A stretch of DNA of 64,000 nucleotides from Arthrobacter sp. AL12 (GTDB lineage: Bacteria; Actinomycetota; Actinomycetes; Actinomycetales; Micrococcaceae): NCBI RefSeq assembly GCF_029960645.1, contig NZ_JASBQY010000016.1, positions 1-64,000 on the forward strand. Reading direction: 5' to 3'. How positions within the stretch are numbered: the first letter of the stretch is position 1; each line of letters starts with the position of its first letter. Below, one piece after another: positions 23,061-34,054 of this stretch. The notes under the pieces are model-generated. The model was not told the DNA's origin. It did no database searches and was given only the letters and a program-made list of their open reading frames with translations. A program made the translations under genes and the position numbers.

Positions 23061-24670
23061 ACGCAACGTCCGGGGTTGTCCTCACACCAGGCGTTGTACT
23101 TGGCCACGTAGGTGTTGTGCTCCGCCAGCGTCTTGGAGAACAAGGTTTCCTTGGTGTCCAGGTTGATTGTCACCCAGTAGAGGTAGTCGTTTGTCTTGGG
23201 CTTGGCAGCCGCGTCAATCGCGGTCTTGCCCGGCGATCCAATCGGTCCAACGGGCAGGCCCTGGTTGGCGTAGGTGTTGTACGGGTTGGACTTGTCGGCC
23301 TTCTGGTCCTCGTCGATGTGGAAGCTCTTGATGCCGAGCCCGTAGGTCACCGTGGCGTCGGACTGGATGAGCCCGTTCGTCTCGAGGTTGCCCGGCTTAA
23401 GGCGGTTGTAGATCGCGCCCGCCACGTCGCCGTACTCCGCCTGGCCGCCTTCGGCCTGCACGATGCTCGCGACCGTGACGACGTCGTACTGCTTCGCCGG
23501 ATCGGTGACGCCCTGGGAGGTCAGCTCGTCCAGGGTGGTGGTGACGAGCTTCTGCAGCACCTCCTTGGCCGGGGTGCCGAGCGGGAACCGGTATTCGCCG
23601 GGAGCGAGGAAGCCTTCGAGGTTCGTGGCCTTGGCGGGCACGCCGAACTGGGTGGGCGAGTCGCTGAGCTCCTTGAGCTGGGCGACCGGCACACCAGTGC
23701 CAGCGGAGATGGCCTCCAGCGATTCGCCGATTCTGAGCCCGGCGCTCAGCGCGAAGTACATGACTTTGCCCTGGTCCTTGTTCAGCAGCACGGCCACGGC
23801 GTCGGAGTTCTTCATTTCGTTGCGCATCGTGAAGTCCCCGGGGGCCAGTGCCCCTCCGGAGGCCACGAATTCCCGCAGGAACGTGTCGGCGTCCGCCACC
23901 ACCTTCTTGGCCTCTAGCTCGGTCGCCACGGACCTCGGTCCGGCGCCCGGCGGCACGGAGATAAGGACCTCGCCGGTGCCGGGACCCGGGTAGTCGGCCG
24001 CCGTGTCCCCGCCGAGGAGGGGCTTGAGGAACTGCGCGCCGACGGCGACGGCCACAATGAAGACCGACAAAGACAGCAGCAGCGCCAGGAAACGCCGCCG
24101 GCGGCCGACCTTCTTGGACGGACCCTTGGACGTGGGGATGGCGGCACCTCCGGCCAACACAACATGGCCGCCTTCCTCGTGGTATTCAGCAGGACGGCCG
24201 TCGGCCTGGTAATGCACGGCATCCTCACCGGCAACACCACCGGCGTACTCGTGAACGGGTTCGTAGTATTCGGGCTCGTCGTGGACGGAGCCCTGGTGCG
24301 CGGCGTCTTCGTGCACGGGCGCTGCCAGGACAGGCTCGTCAAGCACCGCGTCGTCGTGCACGGGCGCTGCCGGGACAGGCTCTTCATGCACGGTGGGGGC
24401 TGCCGCGGGCCGGTCCGGCGCATCGGCGCCATGGATCGGCGGAGTCTGGACTGCGTCATCAGCGTGAACATCTGCGTCGTCGGCGCCGGGCCCGGCGCCG
24501 GGCGCGGCAGGCGTGATGTCCTCGCCGGTCTCGAAGGCCTGCGGCGGGATAACGTCCTGGCCCTCGGTCCCCTGGACCTTCTGTTGGGTCCTGAGCTCTT
24601 TACGGGTCAGCGGTCGGCCGGCGCCGCCGAGAACTTCGCCGGAGGAGTCGTCACTGTTGACCGGGCTCAC
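23057..24670 (-). CDS. mltG: Endolytic murein transglycosylase MltG
   Basis: MltG is an inner-membrane enzyme that cuts nascent glycan strands and sets their length. The 537-residue protein has a cytoplasmic N-terminus of about 190 residues, unusually long and rich in Pro, Glu, Asp, Ala and His with repeated EEPVPAAPVHDD-like blocks, then one transmembrane helix (about 194-213), a LysM-like region (about 230-350) and the YceG catalytic domain, with the conserved Glu (about 407) in ASIVQAEGG followed by GAIYNRL. It starts with GTG preceded by GGAAGG and overlaps the end of ruvX by 20 bases. The N-terminal tail may dock cell-division or cell-wall partners (inference). Confidence 0.93.
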   Translation of the reverse strand: MSPVNSDDSSGEVLGGAGRPLTRKELRTQQKVQGTEGQDVIPPQAFETGEDITPAAPGAGPGADDADVHADDAVQTPPIHGADAPDRPAAAPTVHEEPVPAAPVHDDAVLDEPVLAAPVHEDAAHQGSVHDEPEYYEPVHEYAGGVAGEDAVHYQADGRPAEYHEEGGHVVLAGGAAIPTSKGPSKKVGRRRRFLALLLSLSVFIVAVAVGAQFLKPLLGGDTAADYPGPGTGEVLISVPPGAGPRSVATELEAKKVVADADTFLREFVASGGALAPGDFTMRNEMKNSDAVAVLLNKDQGKVMYFALSAGLRIGESLEAISAGTGVPVAQLKELSDSPTQFGVPAKATNLEGFLAPGEYRFPLGTPAKEVLQKLVTTTLDELTSQGVTDPAKQYDVVTVASIVQAEGGQAEYGDVAGAIYNRLKPGNLETNGLIQSDATVTYGLGIKSFHIDEDQKADKSNPYNTYANQGLPVGPIGSPGKTAIDAAAKPKTNDYLYWVTINLDTKETLFSKTLAEHNTYVAKYNAWCEDNPGRCV

Positions 24671-25265
24671 TGTGGCCTTCCATTTTAGGCAGAATGCGTT
24701 GGGCAGAATGCGTGTCTACTGCCGGGCAGGCCTGAGCGCCATCCCCGGTCGGCCCCGGCGTGGACTCCGCGTAAACGCGGACTCCGACCTCCGTCCCCCT
24801 GGCCTTTTGCATATCAAGTGCATGTTGCAGGATACCTGCCGCCGCAACCTGATCAACTACTCTACGGTGATTTCGGCTGCTCATGCCAGCTTCGTGCAGG
24901 CTCCGGTGGGCCGACACTGTGCTCAGTCGCTCGTCAACCAGCCGGACCGGAACAGAAGACCCGCACTCCCCCAGTTTACCCGCCAGTAGTTTTGCATAGT
25001 CCGTGGCCATCCGGGCCGAGGCATGTTCCTCGCCCTTCATCGTCCGCGGCAGGCCGACAAAAATCTCCACGGCGCCAAGTTCCGCGGCCAGGGCCGCAAG
25101 GATCCGCACGTCGGTGTTCTTTTTCACATTCCGTTCCAGGGTGCGCAGGGGGGTGGCCAGGATGCCGTCACGGTCGCAGATGGCCACGCCGACCCTGACG
25201 GTGCCGACGTCTACCCCGAGCTTGACGCCCAGGGGGTAGTCGCCGGGCACGGCTGCTTCGTTCAC
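24651..25265 (-). CDS. ruvX: Holliday junction resolvase-like RuvX (YqgF)
   Basis: RuvX/YqgF is an RNase H-fold nuclease implicated in 16S rRNA 5' maturation and, from structure, Holliday-junction cleavage. The 204-residue product has the first acidic motif LGVDVGTVRVGVAICD, the FVGLPRTMKGEEH segment and VRLVDERLSTVSA with the second acidic pair, followed by AAAGILQHALD. The family is usually about 140-160 residues, and here roughly 45 extra polar residues follow the fold; their coding end overlaps mltG. It lies 10 bases after alaS and is very probably co-transcribed with it. Confidence 0.93.
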   Translation of the reverse strand: MNEAAVPGDYPLGVKLGVDVGTVRVGVAICDRDGILATPLRTLERNVKKNTDVRILAALAAELGAVEIFVGLPRTMKGEEHASARMATDYAKLLAGKLGECGSSVPVRLVDERLSTVSAHRSLHEAGMSSRNHRRVVDQVAAAGILQHALDMQKARGTEVGVRVYAESTPGPTGDGAQACPAVDTHSAQRILPKMEGHSEPGQQ

Positions 25266-25275
25266 GGATCGTCCG

Positions 25276-27954
<2,679 letters not shown>

Positions 27955-28099
27955 GAGCTGATTACTTACCCTTCAATATTCACTGCGTCTGTTGTTGCGT
28001 CTGCGGTTGCGCGTGCGGTCCGCGGGAACGGTCTGGTCCTGGCCTTAGGCCGTGCCGGCGGTCCTCGTGCGGGTGCCGCCCTTAATAATTCTCTCCCGG

Positions 28100-28366
28100 C
28101 TAGCGCCGGACTGCATCCCGGCTGGCTGTGCCGTGGCCGATGGCCTTCTCCAGGCCGGCATCGATGCCGAGGGCAGAGCGGAGTTCTGTCTCGCGCTCGT
28201 TCATGCCTTCGCGCACGGCGTCGGCGAAGTCGTAGATGCCGTCGGCGAGCCGGCCCACTGCCCGGTTGAGGCCCTCAGGGCCCAGGTTTGACTGCGCCTC
28301 GGTGATCTTGCGGAACGCGATGACGCCGATGGCGACGCCGATTCCCATCCAGATGATTCTGTTCAT
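28100..28366 (-). CDS. Small membrane-anchored protein (DUF6167-like)
   Basis: This 88-residue protein starts with an ATG preceded by GGAGAACCTGAC. Residues 3-18 (RIIWMGIGVAIGVIAF) form a single membrane helix, followed by a basic residue pair and an amphipathic helical tail (LNRAVGRLADGIYDFADAVREGMNERE). Proteins of this kind, DUF6167 in current naming as I recall it, lie between alaS and a DUF948 gene in many Micrococcales. Function is unknown. The gap of 20 bases to the DUF948 gene suggests they are expressed together and might interact. Confidence 0.75.
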   Translation of the reverse strand: MNRIIWMGIGVAIGVIAFRKITEAQSNLGPEGLNRAVGRLADGIYDFADAVREGMNERETELRSALGIDAGLEKAIGHGTASRDAVRR

Positions 28367-28386
28367 GTCAGGTTCTCCAGCGGGGA

Positions 28387-28761
28387 TTAGCGGCTGCGGC
28401 GGCCGGTGGCGGGCTTTTTACGGGCAGAGAAGGCCGCCCGCACGCCGTAGCTGAAGGAGGCGACCTTGATCAGGGGCGAACCCACGGTGGCGGCCATGAG
28501 CGAGGACAGCGCCGAGATGTTCGCCGAGGCGTCGGAGACGTTGTTCGCGATCCCGTCGACCTTCTTCAGTTGCTCGTTGGTGGTGGAGACGGTTGCCGTG
28601 ACTTCGTCCATGAGCGGGGTCGCGCCGTCGCTGATCGAACGGATCGAGGTCCGCACTTCGTCGAACACACCCCCGAGCTTCAGAATCGGCACGGCGAGCA
28701 GCAGGACCAGCAGTGCAAACACTCCGGCCGCGATCAGGCCGGCAATATCGCCACCAGTCAT
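28387..28761 (-). CDS. DUF948-family membrane-associated protein
   Basis: The 124-residue protein begins with one transmembrane helix (about 6-29, IAGLIAAGVFALLVLLLAVPILKL), then a long polar helical region with heptad-like spacing (VFDEVRTSIRSISDG, MDEVTATVSTTNEQLKKVDGIANNVSDASANISALS), and a basic Lys/Arg-rich tail. This matches DUF948, general-stress YtxG-like proteins with a chemoreceptor-like coiled coil. The start has a strong AAGGAG about nine bases upstream. No enzyme motif. It is probably the first gene of a DUF948-DUF6167(-alaS) unit. Confidence 0.82.
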   Translation of the reverse strand: MTGGDIAGLIAAGVFALLVLLLAVPILKLGGVFDEVRTSIRSISDGATPLMDEVTATVSTTNEQLKKVDGIANNVSDASANISALSSLMAATVGSPLIKVASFSYGVRAAFSARKKPATGRRSR

Positions 28762-28850
28762 AGTCGTTCATCTCCTTGTTGCGTTGTGTCGCTGCGGGCG
28801 TCTCCGGCTGACACAGCCGGCAACCGCAGAAGTCCCCCAAGTACCTTACA

Positions 28851-28890
28851 TACAAAGAAGCCCGCGGCGCTTGCCACGGGCTTCTTTGTA
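28851..28890 (-). terminator. Terminator after rpsD
   Basis: A 14-bp perfect stem (28851-28864 with 28877-28890) with a 12-base loop lies 17 bases past the rpsD stop. The outer pairs are TACAAAGAAG/CTTCTTTGTA, so the minus-strand transcript ends in a U-rich arm. Confidence 0.85.
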
Positions 28891-28906
28891 AGGTGTCGCG
28901 TTGGAT

Positions 28907-29533
28907 CTAGCGTGCGTAGAATTCCACGACGAGCTGCTCTTCGCAGGTCACGGGGACCTCGGAGCGCTTGGGGCGACGGACCAGGCGGGCCTGCAGGGCG
29001 TCGAGCTTGACGTCCAGGTAGGCCGGGACGATCGGCAGGACGTCGCGGTGGGCGCCGGCTGCTGCGACCTGGAACGGAGGCATGGTTTCGCTGCGGCTGT
29101 GAACGTGGACCAGCTGGCCCTCAGAGACGCGGAACGACGGGCGGTCAACGCGGATGCCGTCGACCAGGATGTGGCGGTGGACAACCAGCTGGCGGGCCTG
29201 GGCGATGGTGCGGGCGAAGCCGGCACGCAGCACGAGGGCGTCGAGACGCATTTCGAGCAGTTCGATCAGGTTTTCACCGGTCAGGCCCTTGGTGCGGCGT
29301 GCCTCTTCGAAGGCACGGGTCATCTGGGCTTCGCGGATGCCGTACTGGGCGCGCAGACGCTGCTTTTCGCGCAGACGTACGGCGTAGTCGGAGTCCTGCT
29401 TCTTGCGGGCACGGCCATGCTCACCGGGGCCGTACGGGCGGCGCTCCATGTACTTGGCGGCCTTGGGGGTCAGAGCAATGCCGAGGGCACGCGAAAGGCG
29501 TGCGGTACGGCGAGCACGAGTGTTGTTAGCCAC
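28907..29533 (-). CDS. rpsD: 30S ribosomal protein S4
   Basis: S4 is a primary 16S rRNA-binding protein that nucleates 30S assembly and in other bacteria represses its own operon. The 208-residue protein has the RRPYGPGEHGRARKKQDSDY segment and the S4 RNA-binding motif (MRLDALVLRAGFARTIAQARQLVVHRHILVDGIRV, about 95-129). The N-terminal zinc-finger cysteines are absent, so it is the zinc-free form. The only cysteine is near the C-terminus (VTCEEQ). It starts with GTG preceded by GGAAGGACACAA. It stands alone, not in an alpha operon, and its 206-base upstream region contains no other gene. Confidence 0.98.
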   Translation of the reverse strand: MANNTRARRTARLSRALGIALTPKAAKYMERRPYGPGEHGRARKKQDSDYAVRLREKQRLRAQYGIREAQMTRAFEEARRTKGLTGENLIELLEMRLDALVLRAGFARTIAQARQLVVHRHILVDGIRVDRPSFRVSEGQLVHVHSRSETMPPFQVAAAGAHRDVLPIVPAYLDVKLDALQARLVRRPKRSEVPVTCEEQLVVEFYAR

Positions 29534-29739
29534 TTGTGTCCTTCCAATATCTGCGGTGTGAGTGTGTTACTGGCCTCCACGATGGAGAGCATCGGCCAAC
29601 CGCTGCCTTTTGCTACTGGGCACAGGGCAAACCCCTCAGATGGGCATCGCAACAGCGTGCAATGCTGAAATCACGTGAATTGTGCGTCCGTGCCTTGCCA
29701 GACAACGAACAACCCTACCATGTCGGGGTCGGCGGACCG

Positions 29740-30138
29740 TCAGGTCCTGGCATGCACGCCCCGCCCGCTGCGACGCCCGAACGATGCCGCCCCCAGGAAT
29801 TCGACCGCCACGAACGGGGCGGACCCGGCAACCCATTCGTCATGGCCGGGCGGAATTGCGTAGGTGTCGTTGGCGCGGATGGTGGAGCGCAGCCCGTCAG
29901 CGGATTCCACTTCCATCTCCCCCGAGATGCAGAACCCCAGATGGTGGTGTTCGCAGAGGTCGGTCTGTTCCAGGGGTCTGATGGACTGGGACCACCGCCA
30001 GCCCGGGCCGAGGATCAGCCGCGCCACCGAGTAGTCGTTGACGGTGACGAGGTCGAATTCGGCGTTGTCCGGGCACCGTTTCTTGTCCGGCAGATCAAAG
30101 GACTTAACGGCCAGGGCGGTGACGAAATTGACGGGCAT
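29740..30138 (-). CDS. Cupin-domain protein
   Basis: This is a 132-residue single-domain protein with a cupin barrel: EHHHLGFCISGEMEVESADG is the first metal-binding motif (several histidines plus a glutamate) and YAIPPGHDEWVAGSAPFVAVEFLG matches the second, with one histidine. The WRWSQSIRPLEQ stretch before it is common in small stress-related cupins. The marked ATG has no clear ribosome-binding site and the open frame continues to 30270, so the start is uncertain. The gene is isolated between rpsD and rarA. The reaction is unknown; it could be a metal-dependent enzyme or a ligand-binding protein. Confidence 0.72.
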   Translation of the reverse strand: MPVNFVTALAVKSFDLPDKKRCPDNAEFDLVTVNDYSVARLILGPGWRWSQSIRPLEQTDLCEHHHLGFCISGEMEVESADGLRSTIRANDTYAIPPGHDEWVAGSAPFVAVEFLGAASFGRRSGRGVHART

Positions 30139-30350
30139 GGGGGGCACGACCTTGTGATTTGGGCGACGGAGCCTTGCATGAAGGCAGGCTATTGAGGTGC
30201 CGGCGGCCAACCTGGGGTCCGGGAAGCGAAGAGCCGGCAATATGTGCTGCTGTCCCCACCAGGCACGCACGCTCAGCAGGTCCTTGCTGACTTAAGTCCA
30301 CGTTAGACCTCGGCGCCGGGAAGTCAACGCCCACTTTCCCGGCCCGCGGG

Positions 30351-31835
30351 TCACTTGCCCCGGATGATCCTGCGCAGCCGCTCCAGCCGGGTGGAGATGT
30401 CCCGTTCGGCGCCGTTGGCGGTCGGCTCGTAGTAGTTGCGCCCCACGAGGTCATCCGGCGGGTACTGCTGCGTGGCCACCGAGTGGGGCGCGTCATGGGC
30501 GTACTTATAGCCCTGCCCGTGGCCCAGCTGTTTGGATCCCGGATAGTGGGCATCGCGCAGGTGGGCGGGGATGCCGTTGCCCAGCCCGGCGCGGACATCG
30601 GCGATGGCCTGGTTGATCCCCATGTAGGCGGCGTTGGATTTGGGTGCCGTGGCGAGGTGGACGACGGCCTCGGCCAGGATGATGCGGCCCTCGGGCATGC
30701 CGATCAGCTGGACGGCCTGGGCGGCGGCGACGGCGGTCTGCAGCGCCGTCGGGTCGGCCATGCCCACGTCCTCGGCCGCGGAGATGACGATGCGGCGGGC
30801 CACGAATTTCGGGTCCTCCCCCGCTTCGAGCATCCGGGCGAGGTAGTGCAGGGCGGCGTCGACGTCGGATCCCCGGATGGATTTGATGAAGGCGCTGGCG
30901 ACGTCGTAGTGCTGGTCGCCGGCGCGGTCATAACGCACGGACGCGACGTCGAGGGCACGCTCCGTGTGCCTGAGTTCGATCTTCATCGGAGCTTCCCCGG
31001 CGGCTCCGGCGGCGGCCCCGGCCACGACGGTGCCTGATCCGACTGCGCCGGGTGTGCCTGCTTTGACTGGGTCGGTGTCGTCCGCGTCCCCGAAGGCGAC
31101 CCCGGCCGCCGCTTCGAGCGCGGTCAGCGCCCGGCGGGCGTCCCCGCCGGAGAGCCGGACCAGGTGTGCCAGGGCCTCACCGCTGAGTTCCACCTTGCCG
31201 CCGAGCCCGCGGGCGTCGGCGGCGGCCCGCAGCAGCAGTGCCTCGACGTCGGCGTCGGTGAGCGGTTTGAGGGTCAGCAGCAGGGACCGCGAGAGCAGCG
31301 GCGAGACGACGGAGAACGAGGGGTTTTCGGTGGTCGCGGCGACCAGGACCACCCAGCGGTTCTCGACGCCGGGCAGCAGCGCGTCCTGCTGGGCCTTGTT
31401 GAAGCGGTGGATCTCGTCCAGGAACAGCACGGTCGTGGTCTTGAAGAGGTCGCGGGCGGTGAGGGCTTCGTCCATGACACGGCGGACGTCCTTGACGCCG
31501 GCGGTGATGGCGGAGAGCTCGACGAATTTCCGGCCGGGGCCCTTGGCAATGACGTGGGCTAGCGTGGTCTTGCCGGTGCCGGGAGGCCCCCAGAGAATCA
31601 GCGAGCTGGGACCCGCGGGGCCGGTGGCGTCCGTTCCGGCGGCGAGCTGGCGCAGCGGCGAGCCCTGTCCGAGGAGGTGCTGCTGGCCCACCACGTCATC
31701 GAGGGTCCGCGGCCGCATCCGGACGGCGAGCGGGCTGCGCGGCGAGGAGGCGCGGGCCGCCCCCGCTTCCTCGGCGTCGCCGTCATCCTCGATAGCGCCG
31801 CCGCTGTCCCGTCCTGCGCCAAAGAGATCATCCAC
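30351..31835 (-). CDS. rarA: Replication-associated recombination protein A
   Basis: RarA (MgsA) is a AAA+ ATPase related to clamp loaders and RuvB that acts at stalled forks. The 494-residue protein has Walker A GPPGTGKT (83-90), Walker [24 protein letters not shown] (about 136-158), sensor 1 ATTENPSF and the arginine finger region [11 protein letters not shown]. The C-terminal half has the tetramerisation region ([30 protein letters not shown]). A Gly/Ala-rich insertion (about 255-280) is not in E. coli RarA. It starts with GTG, and TAGCCT ends six bases before that GTG, so the mRNA may be leaderless. It is divergent from the acVLRF1 gene. Confidence 0.95.
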   Translation of the reverse strand: MDDLFGAGRDSGGAIEDDGDAEEAGAARASSPRSPLAVRMRPRTLDDVVGQQHLLGQGSPLRQLAAGTDATGPAGPSSLILWGPPGTGKTTLAHVIAKGPGRKFVELSAITAGVKDVRRVMDEALTARDLFKTTTVLFLDEIHRFNKAQQDALLPGVENRWVVLVAATTENPSFSVVSPLLSRSLLLTLKPLTDADVEALLLRAAADARGLGGKVELSGEALAHLVRLSGGDARRALTALEAAAGVAFGDADDTDPVKAGTPGAVGSGTVVAGAAAGAAGEAPMKIELRHTERALDVASVRYDRAGDQHYDVASAFIKSIRGSDVDAALHYLARMLEAGEDPKFVARRIVISAAEDVGMADPTALQTAVAAAQAVQLIGMPEGRIILAEAVVHLATAPKSNAAYMGINQAIADVRAGLGNGIPAHLRDAHYPGSKQLGHGQGYKYAHDAPHSVATQQYPPDDLVGRNYYEPTANGAERDISTRLERLRRIIRGK

Positions 31836-31847
31836 ATAGATAGGCTA
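31836..31847 (-). promoter_or_regulatory. Candidate leaderless promoter of rarA
   Basis: On the minus strand TAGCCT (31847-31842) is followed by six bases and then the GTG start, without a ribosome-binding site. The same spot reads TAGGCT on the plus strand (31841-31846), which could serve the divergent acVLRF1 gene with a leader of about 45 bases. Confidence 0.35.
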
Positions 31848-31895
31848 CTTCTAGTTCCCGCCCGCCCCGACACCCTCACAACGGAGACCCCCGTC

Positions 31896-32543
31896 ATGAC
31901 AAGCACCGAGACCCGTGTGGCGTTCGTCTCCGGCGCCCGGCTGCCGGGCTGGGTGGAGCGCTTCGCCGCGAGCCACGGCCCCCTCAGCGAGGCCGAGCTC
32001 GACGGCGGGCTGCAGTTGAGTGCCGCGGACGGGGCCGCGGCCCTCCTGCAGGCGCCGTGGCCGGTGGACGGCCGTCCGGGGCGAGGCAGCGACGCCGCCG
32101 CCCGCCTCGCCTCGCTGGCGTCCCAGCCGCGGAGCCTCGGCGCCGTGCTGGTCCGGCGCGGAGGTTACTCCGTGGCGGTGGTCAGCGGCGGGGCCGTGCT
32201 CGCGTCCAAGACCGGCACCCGGCACGTCCAGTCCCGGACCGCTGCCGGAGGCTGGTCCCAGCAGCGTTTTGCCCGGCGGCGGGCGAACCAGGCCGACGCC
32301 CTGGTGGAGGCCGTGGCGGACCATGCCGCCCGGATCTTCGCGGACCACCGGATCGAGTACCTGGCGCCCGGCGGCGACCGGACCCTGGCCGAACAGGTCC
32401 TCGCCGAACCGGTGCTGAAGCAGTACGCCGCCCGGCCGAGGCTCGCATTCCTGGACGTCCCGGACCCGCGCGCCGCGGTCCTGAAGCAGGCCGCGGCGGA
32501 CCTGTGCGCGGTGCGCGTCCTGGTGACGGATCCGCCGTCGTAG
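31896..32543 (+). CDS. acVLRF1-type peptidyl-tRNA hydrolase
   Basis: acVLRF1 proteins are actinobacterial relatives of eukaryotic Vms1/eRF1 that release peptides from stalled large ribosomal subunits. The 215-residue protein fits: an eRF1-domain-like fold with the diagnostic GGWSQQRFARRR loop (118-129), where Gln122 matches the catalytic glutamine, preceded by VVSGGAVLASKTGTRHVQSRT. The helix NQADALVEAVADHAARIF and the ending VRVLVTDPPS also suit the family. The ATG has GGAGA eight bases upstream. The divergent position from rarA may be conserved. No tmRNA, RqcH or other rescue factor gene is in the window. Confidence 0.85.
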   Translation: MTSTETRVAFVSGARLPGWVERFAASHGPLSEAELDGGLQLSAADGAAALLQAPWPVDGRPGRGSDAAARLASLASQPRSLGAVLVRRGGYSVAVVSGGAVLASKTGTRHVQSRTAAGGWSQQRFARRRANQADALVEAVADHAARIFADHRIEYLAPGGDRTLAEQVLAEPVLKQYAARPRLAFLDVPDPRAAVLKQAAADLCAVRVLVTDPPS

Positions 32544-32619
32544 CAGCGGCCGCCATGCCATCCGCGCAGTCAGCTGACGGGCGACGGCGACCGTTCTGCC
32601 TTGGCGTGCCGCCCGGTCC

Positions 32620-33249
32620 TCATCGGTGCCTTTCGTCGAGCTGGTTGGGAATTACGACGTCGGCCGGGTTGTCGCTCGATCCGCGCACAAACAGGCGCGG
32701 CGCCCCCAGGGCTGGAGCCTGCAGCCACATCGGCACCCGCGCGATCCAGCCGATGATCCAGAACCCTGCGCCGGCCAGGACCATCAGCGCGAGGCCGCCC
32801 CCGAACGCCCAGGGGGCCCACACCGGACCAAGCAACTCCCGGCCCTGGTCAGTGCCGCCGGCGACGAACGCGAAGAGACCCACGATGAGGAAGAAGCCGA
32901 GGAAACCTCCGCCGGCCGTTATCGCGTCGCCGCCAAGAATGCCTGACAGCAGCAGCGGGAGCACGGTTCCGATGCCGAGGAGCCAGACAGCCAGAATAAC
33001 GAGAGTCTCTTCTGCGTCACCCCCGACATTGACGCCGATCGGTCCTATGATGAGCCCGGCGCCGATGAATACGAACATGAAAACAACGAGGGCGGTGCTG
33101 GTCCTGGTGATGAAGCGATCGCTGAAGCGGAATGTACCGTCCGGGCGGGGGGTCTGCGCGTGGGCGTGTCGCGTCGGGGCCCGGAACGTCGGCTGCGCCG
33201 ATGCGTTCTTCTTTCGTGTTTTTCGCCGAGCCGTCTTCCTGTTGCCCAC
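32620..33249 (-). CDS. Membrane protein, paralogue 1 of a tandem pair
   Basis: This 209-residue protein has a basic Lys/Arg-rich N-terminus, the motif RPDGTFRFSDRFI, four hydrophobic segments (ALVVFMFVFIGAGLIIG, LVILAVWLLGIGTVLPLLLSGIL, GGFLGFFLIVGLFAFVAG, FGGGLALMVLAGAGFWIIGWI) and a conserved end (RVPMWLQAPALGAPRLFVRGSS...NPADVV..NQLDER). I recognise no family. The start chosen is GTG at 33249 with GGGGG eight bases upstream; a TTG at 33264 is the longer alternative. The next gene upstream encodes a close paralogue that lacks about 44 residues around the second segment. The 22-bp element upstream is shared with that gene. Confidence 0.65.
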   Translation of the reverse strand: MGNRKTARRKTRKKNASAQPTFRAPTRHAHAQTPRPDGTFRFSDRFITRTSTALVVFMFVFIGAGLIIGPIGVNVGGDAEETLVILAVWLLGIGTVLPLLLSGILGGDAITAGGGFLGFFLIVGLFAFVAGGTDQGRELLGPVWAPWAFGGGLALMVLAGAGFWIIGWIARVPMWLQAPALGAPRLFVRGSSDNPADVVIPNQLDERHR

Positions 33250-33264
33250 GATCAGCACCCCCAA

Positions 33265-33837
33265 TTATCGATCAAATGGATAAATCGAGTCTACGGTGCC
33301 CACAGTGAGCAGGCCGCTATCCCGGAGGGCGCCGTCGTGGCTCGGGCGCCGTTGTGGCAGATATCTCACCGGCGCCCGTTCGTCCAGCTCGTTGGGACGC
33401 ACGATGTCGGCGGGGTTCTCGCTCGATCCGCGCACGACCACGCGCGGCGAGCCCAGGACGGGGGCCTGTAACCACATCGGCACCCGCGCGATCCAGCCGA
33501 CGATCCAGAAGCTCCCGACCGCGAGGGCCATCAGGGCTGTGCCGCCCCAGAACGCCCACGGAGTCCAGGTCCGACCGAGCATCTCCTGGCCCAGTTCAGT
33601 GCCGCCGGCGACCGCGGCCAGCATGCCCAGGATGAGGAAGAAGCCGATGAATCCGCCCCCGGCCCGGATTGCCTCGCCGCCGAGAACCGCCGCCAGCAGG
33701 CTGACGAGGACGGTGGTGGCCATTTTGATGAAGCGGTCGCTGAACCGGAACGTTCCGTCCGGCCGACAGGCCGGGGCGGGGGCCGCCTGTCGCGTCGGCG
33801 CCCACGGCTCCGGCTGTGTCGCTGTTTTCTTCTTCAC
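33265..33837 (-). CDS. Membrane protein, paralogue 2, internally shorter
   Basis: The 190-residue product matches its downstream neighbour over RPDGTFRFSDRFI, GG(E/D)AI(R/T)AGGGF(I/L)GFFLI, ELLG-like, W.PWAF, GWIARVPMWLQAP and VRGSS.NPAD, but lacks roughly 44 residues that form the second membrane segment there. It has three hydrophobic segments and a longer C-terminal tail that reads through the 22-bp repeat (ending DSIYPFDR). The start is GTG with GAGG five bases before. An ATG at 33853 aligned with the other gene's start leads into a different frame, so the 5' end has probably suffered a small indel. Function unknown. Confidence 0.6.
   Translation of the reverse strand: MKKKTATQPEPWAPTRQAAPAPACRPDGTFRFSDRFIKMATTVLVSLLAAVLGGEAIRAGGGFIGFFLILGMLAAVAGGTELGQEMLGRTWTPWAFWGGTALMALAVGSFWIVGWIARVPMWLQAPVLGSPRVVVRGSSENPADIVRPNELDERAPVRYLPQRRPSHDGALRDSGLLTVGTVDSIYPFDR
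33269..33290. repeat. 22-bp direct repeat, copy 1
   Basis: A 22-bp AT-rich sequence is identical to that at 33875-33896. This copy lies about 20 bases upstream of paralogue 1 and within the 3' end of paralogue 2. It is likely a duplicated promoter or operator segment (AT-rich, CGAT...ATCG ends). Confidence 0.75.
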
Positions 33838-33874
33838 AGTTCCTCTTACCCATGCAATCGACCCACCGAAAATT

Positions 33875-33896
33875 CGATCAAATGGATAAATCGAGT
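33875..33896. repeat. 22-bp direct repeat, copy 2
   Basis: This is identical to the copy at 33269-33290 and lies about 38 bases upstream of paralogue 2. The distance between copies (606 bases) equals one gene plus its leader, as expected from a tandem duplication. Confidence 0.75.
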
Positions 33897-34042
33897 ATCC
33901 GGCGTCAGCGGGCAGCCAGCCGCCGGACTAGCTTTTCGTCGGCGTCGAACGAAGGCGCGACGCCCAAAGGACGCAACGTAGTCGGATCCGGCCCGATATG
34001 CCGCCGCCCAGCATCGGCCGTACCTGACTGCGCGTTGCGTAC

Positions 34043-34054
34043 TAGATTGGTCCG
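34043..34054 (+). promoter_or_regulatory. Candidate leaderless promoter of the APH gene
   Basis: TAGATT (34043-34048) ends six bases before the ATG and no ribosome-binding site is present. A -35 element is not clear. Confidence 0.35.
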
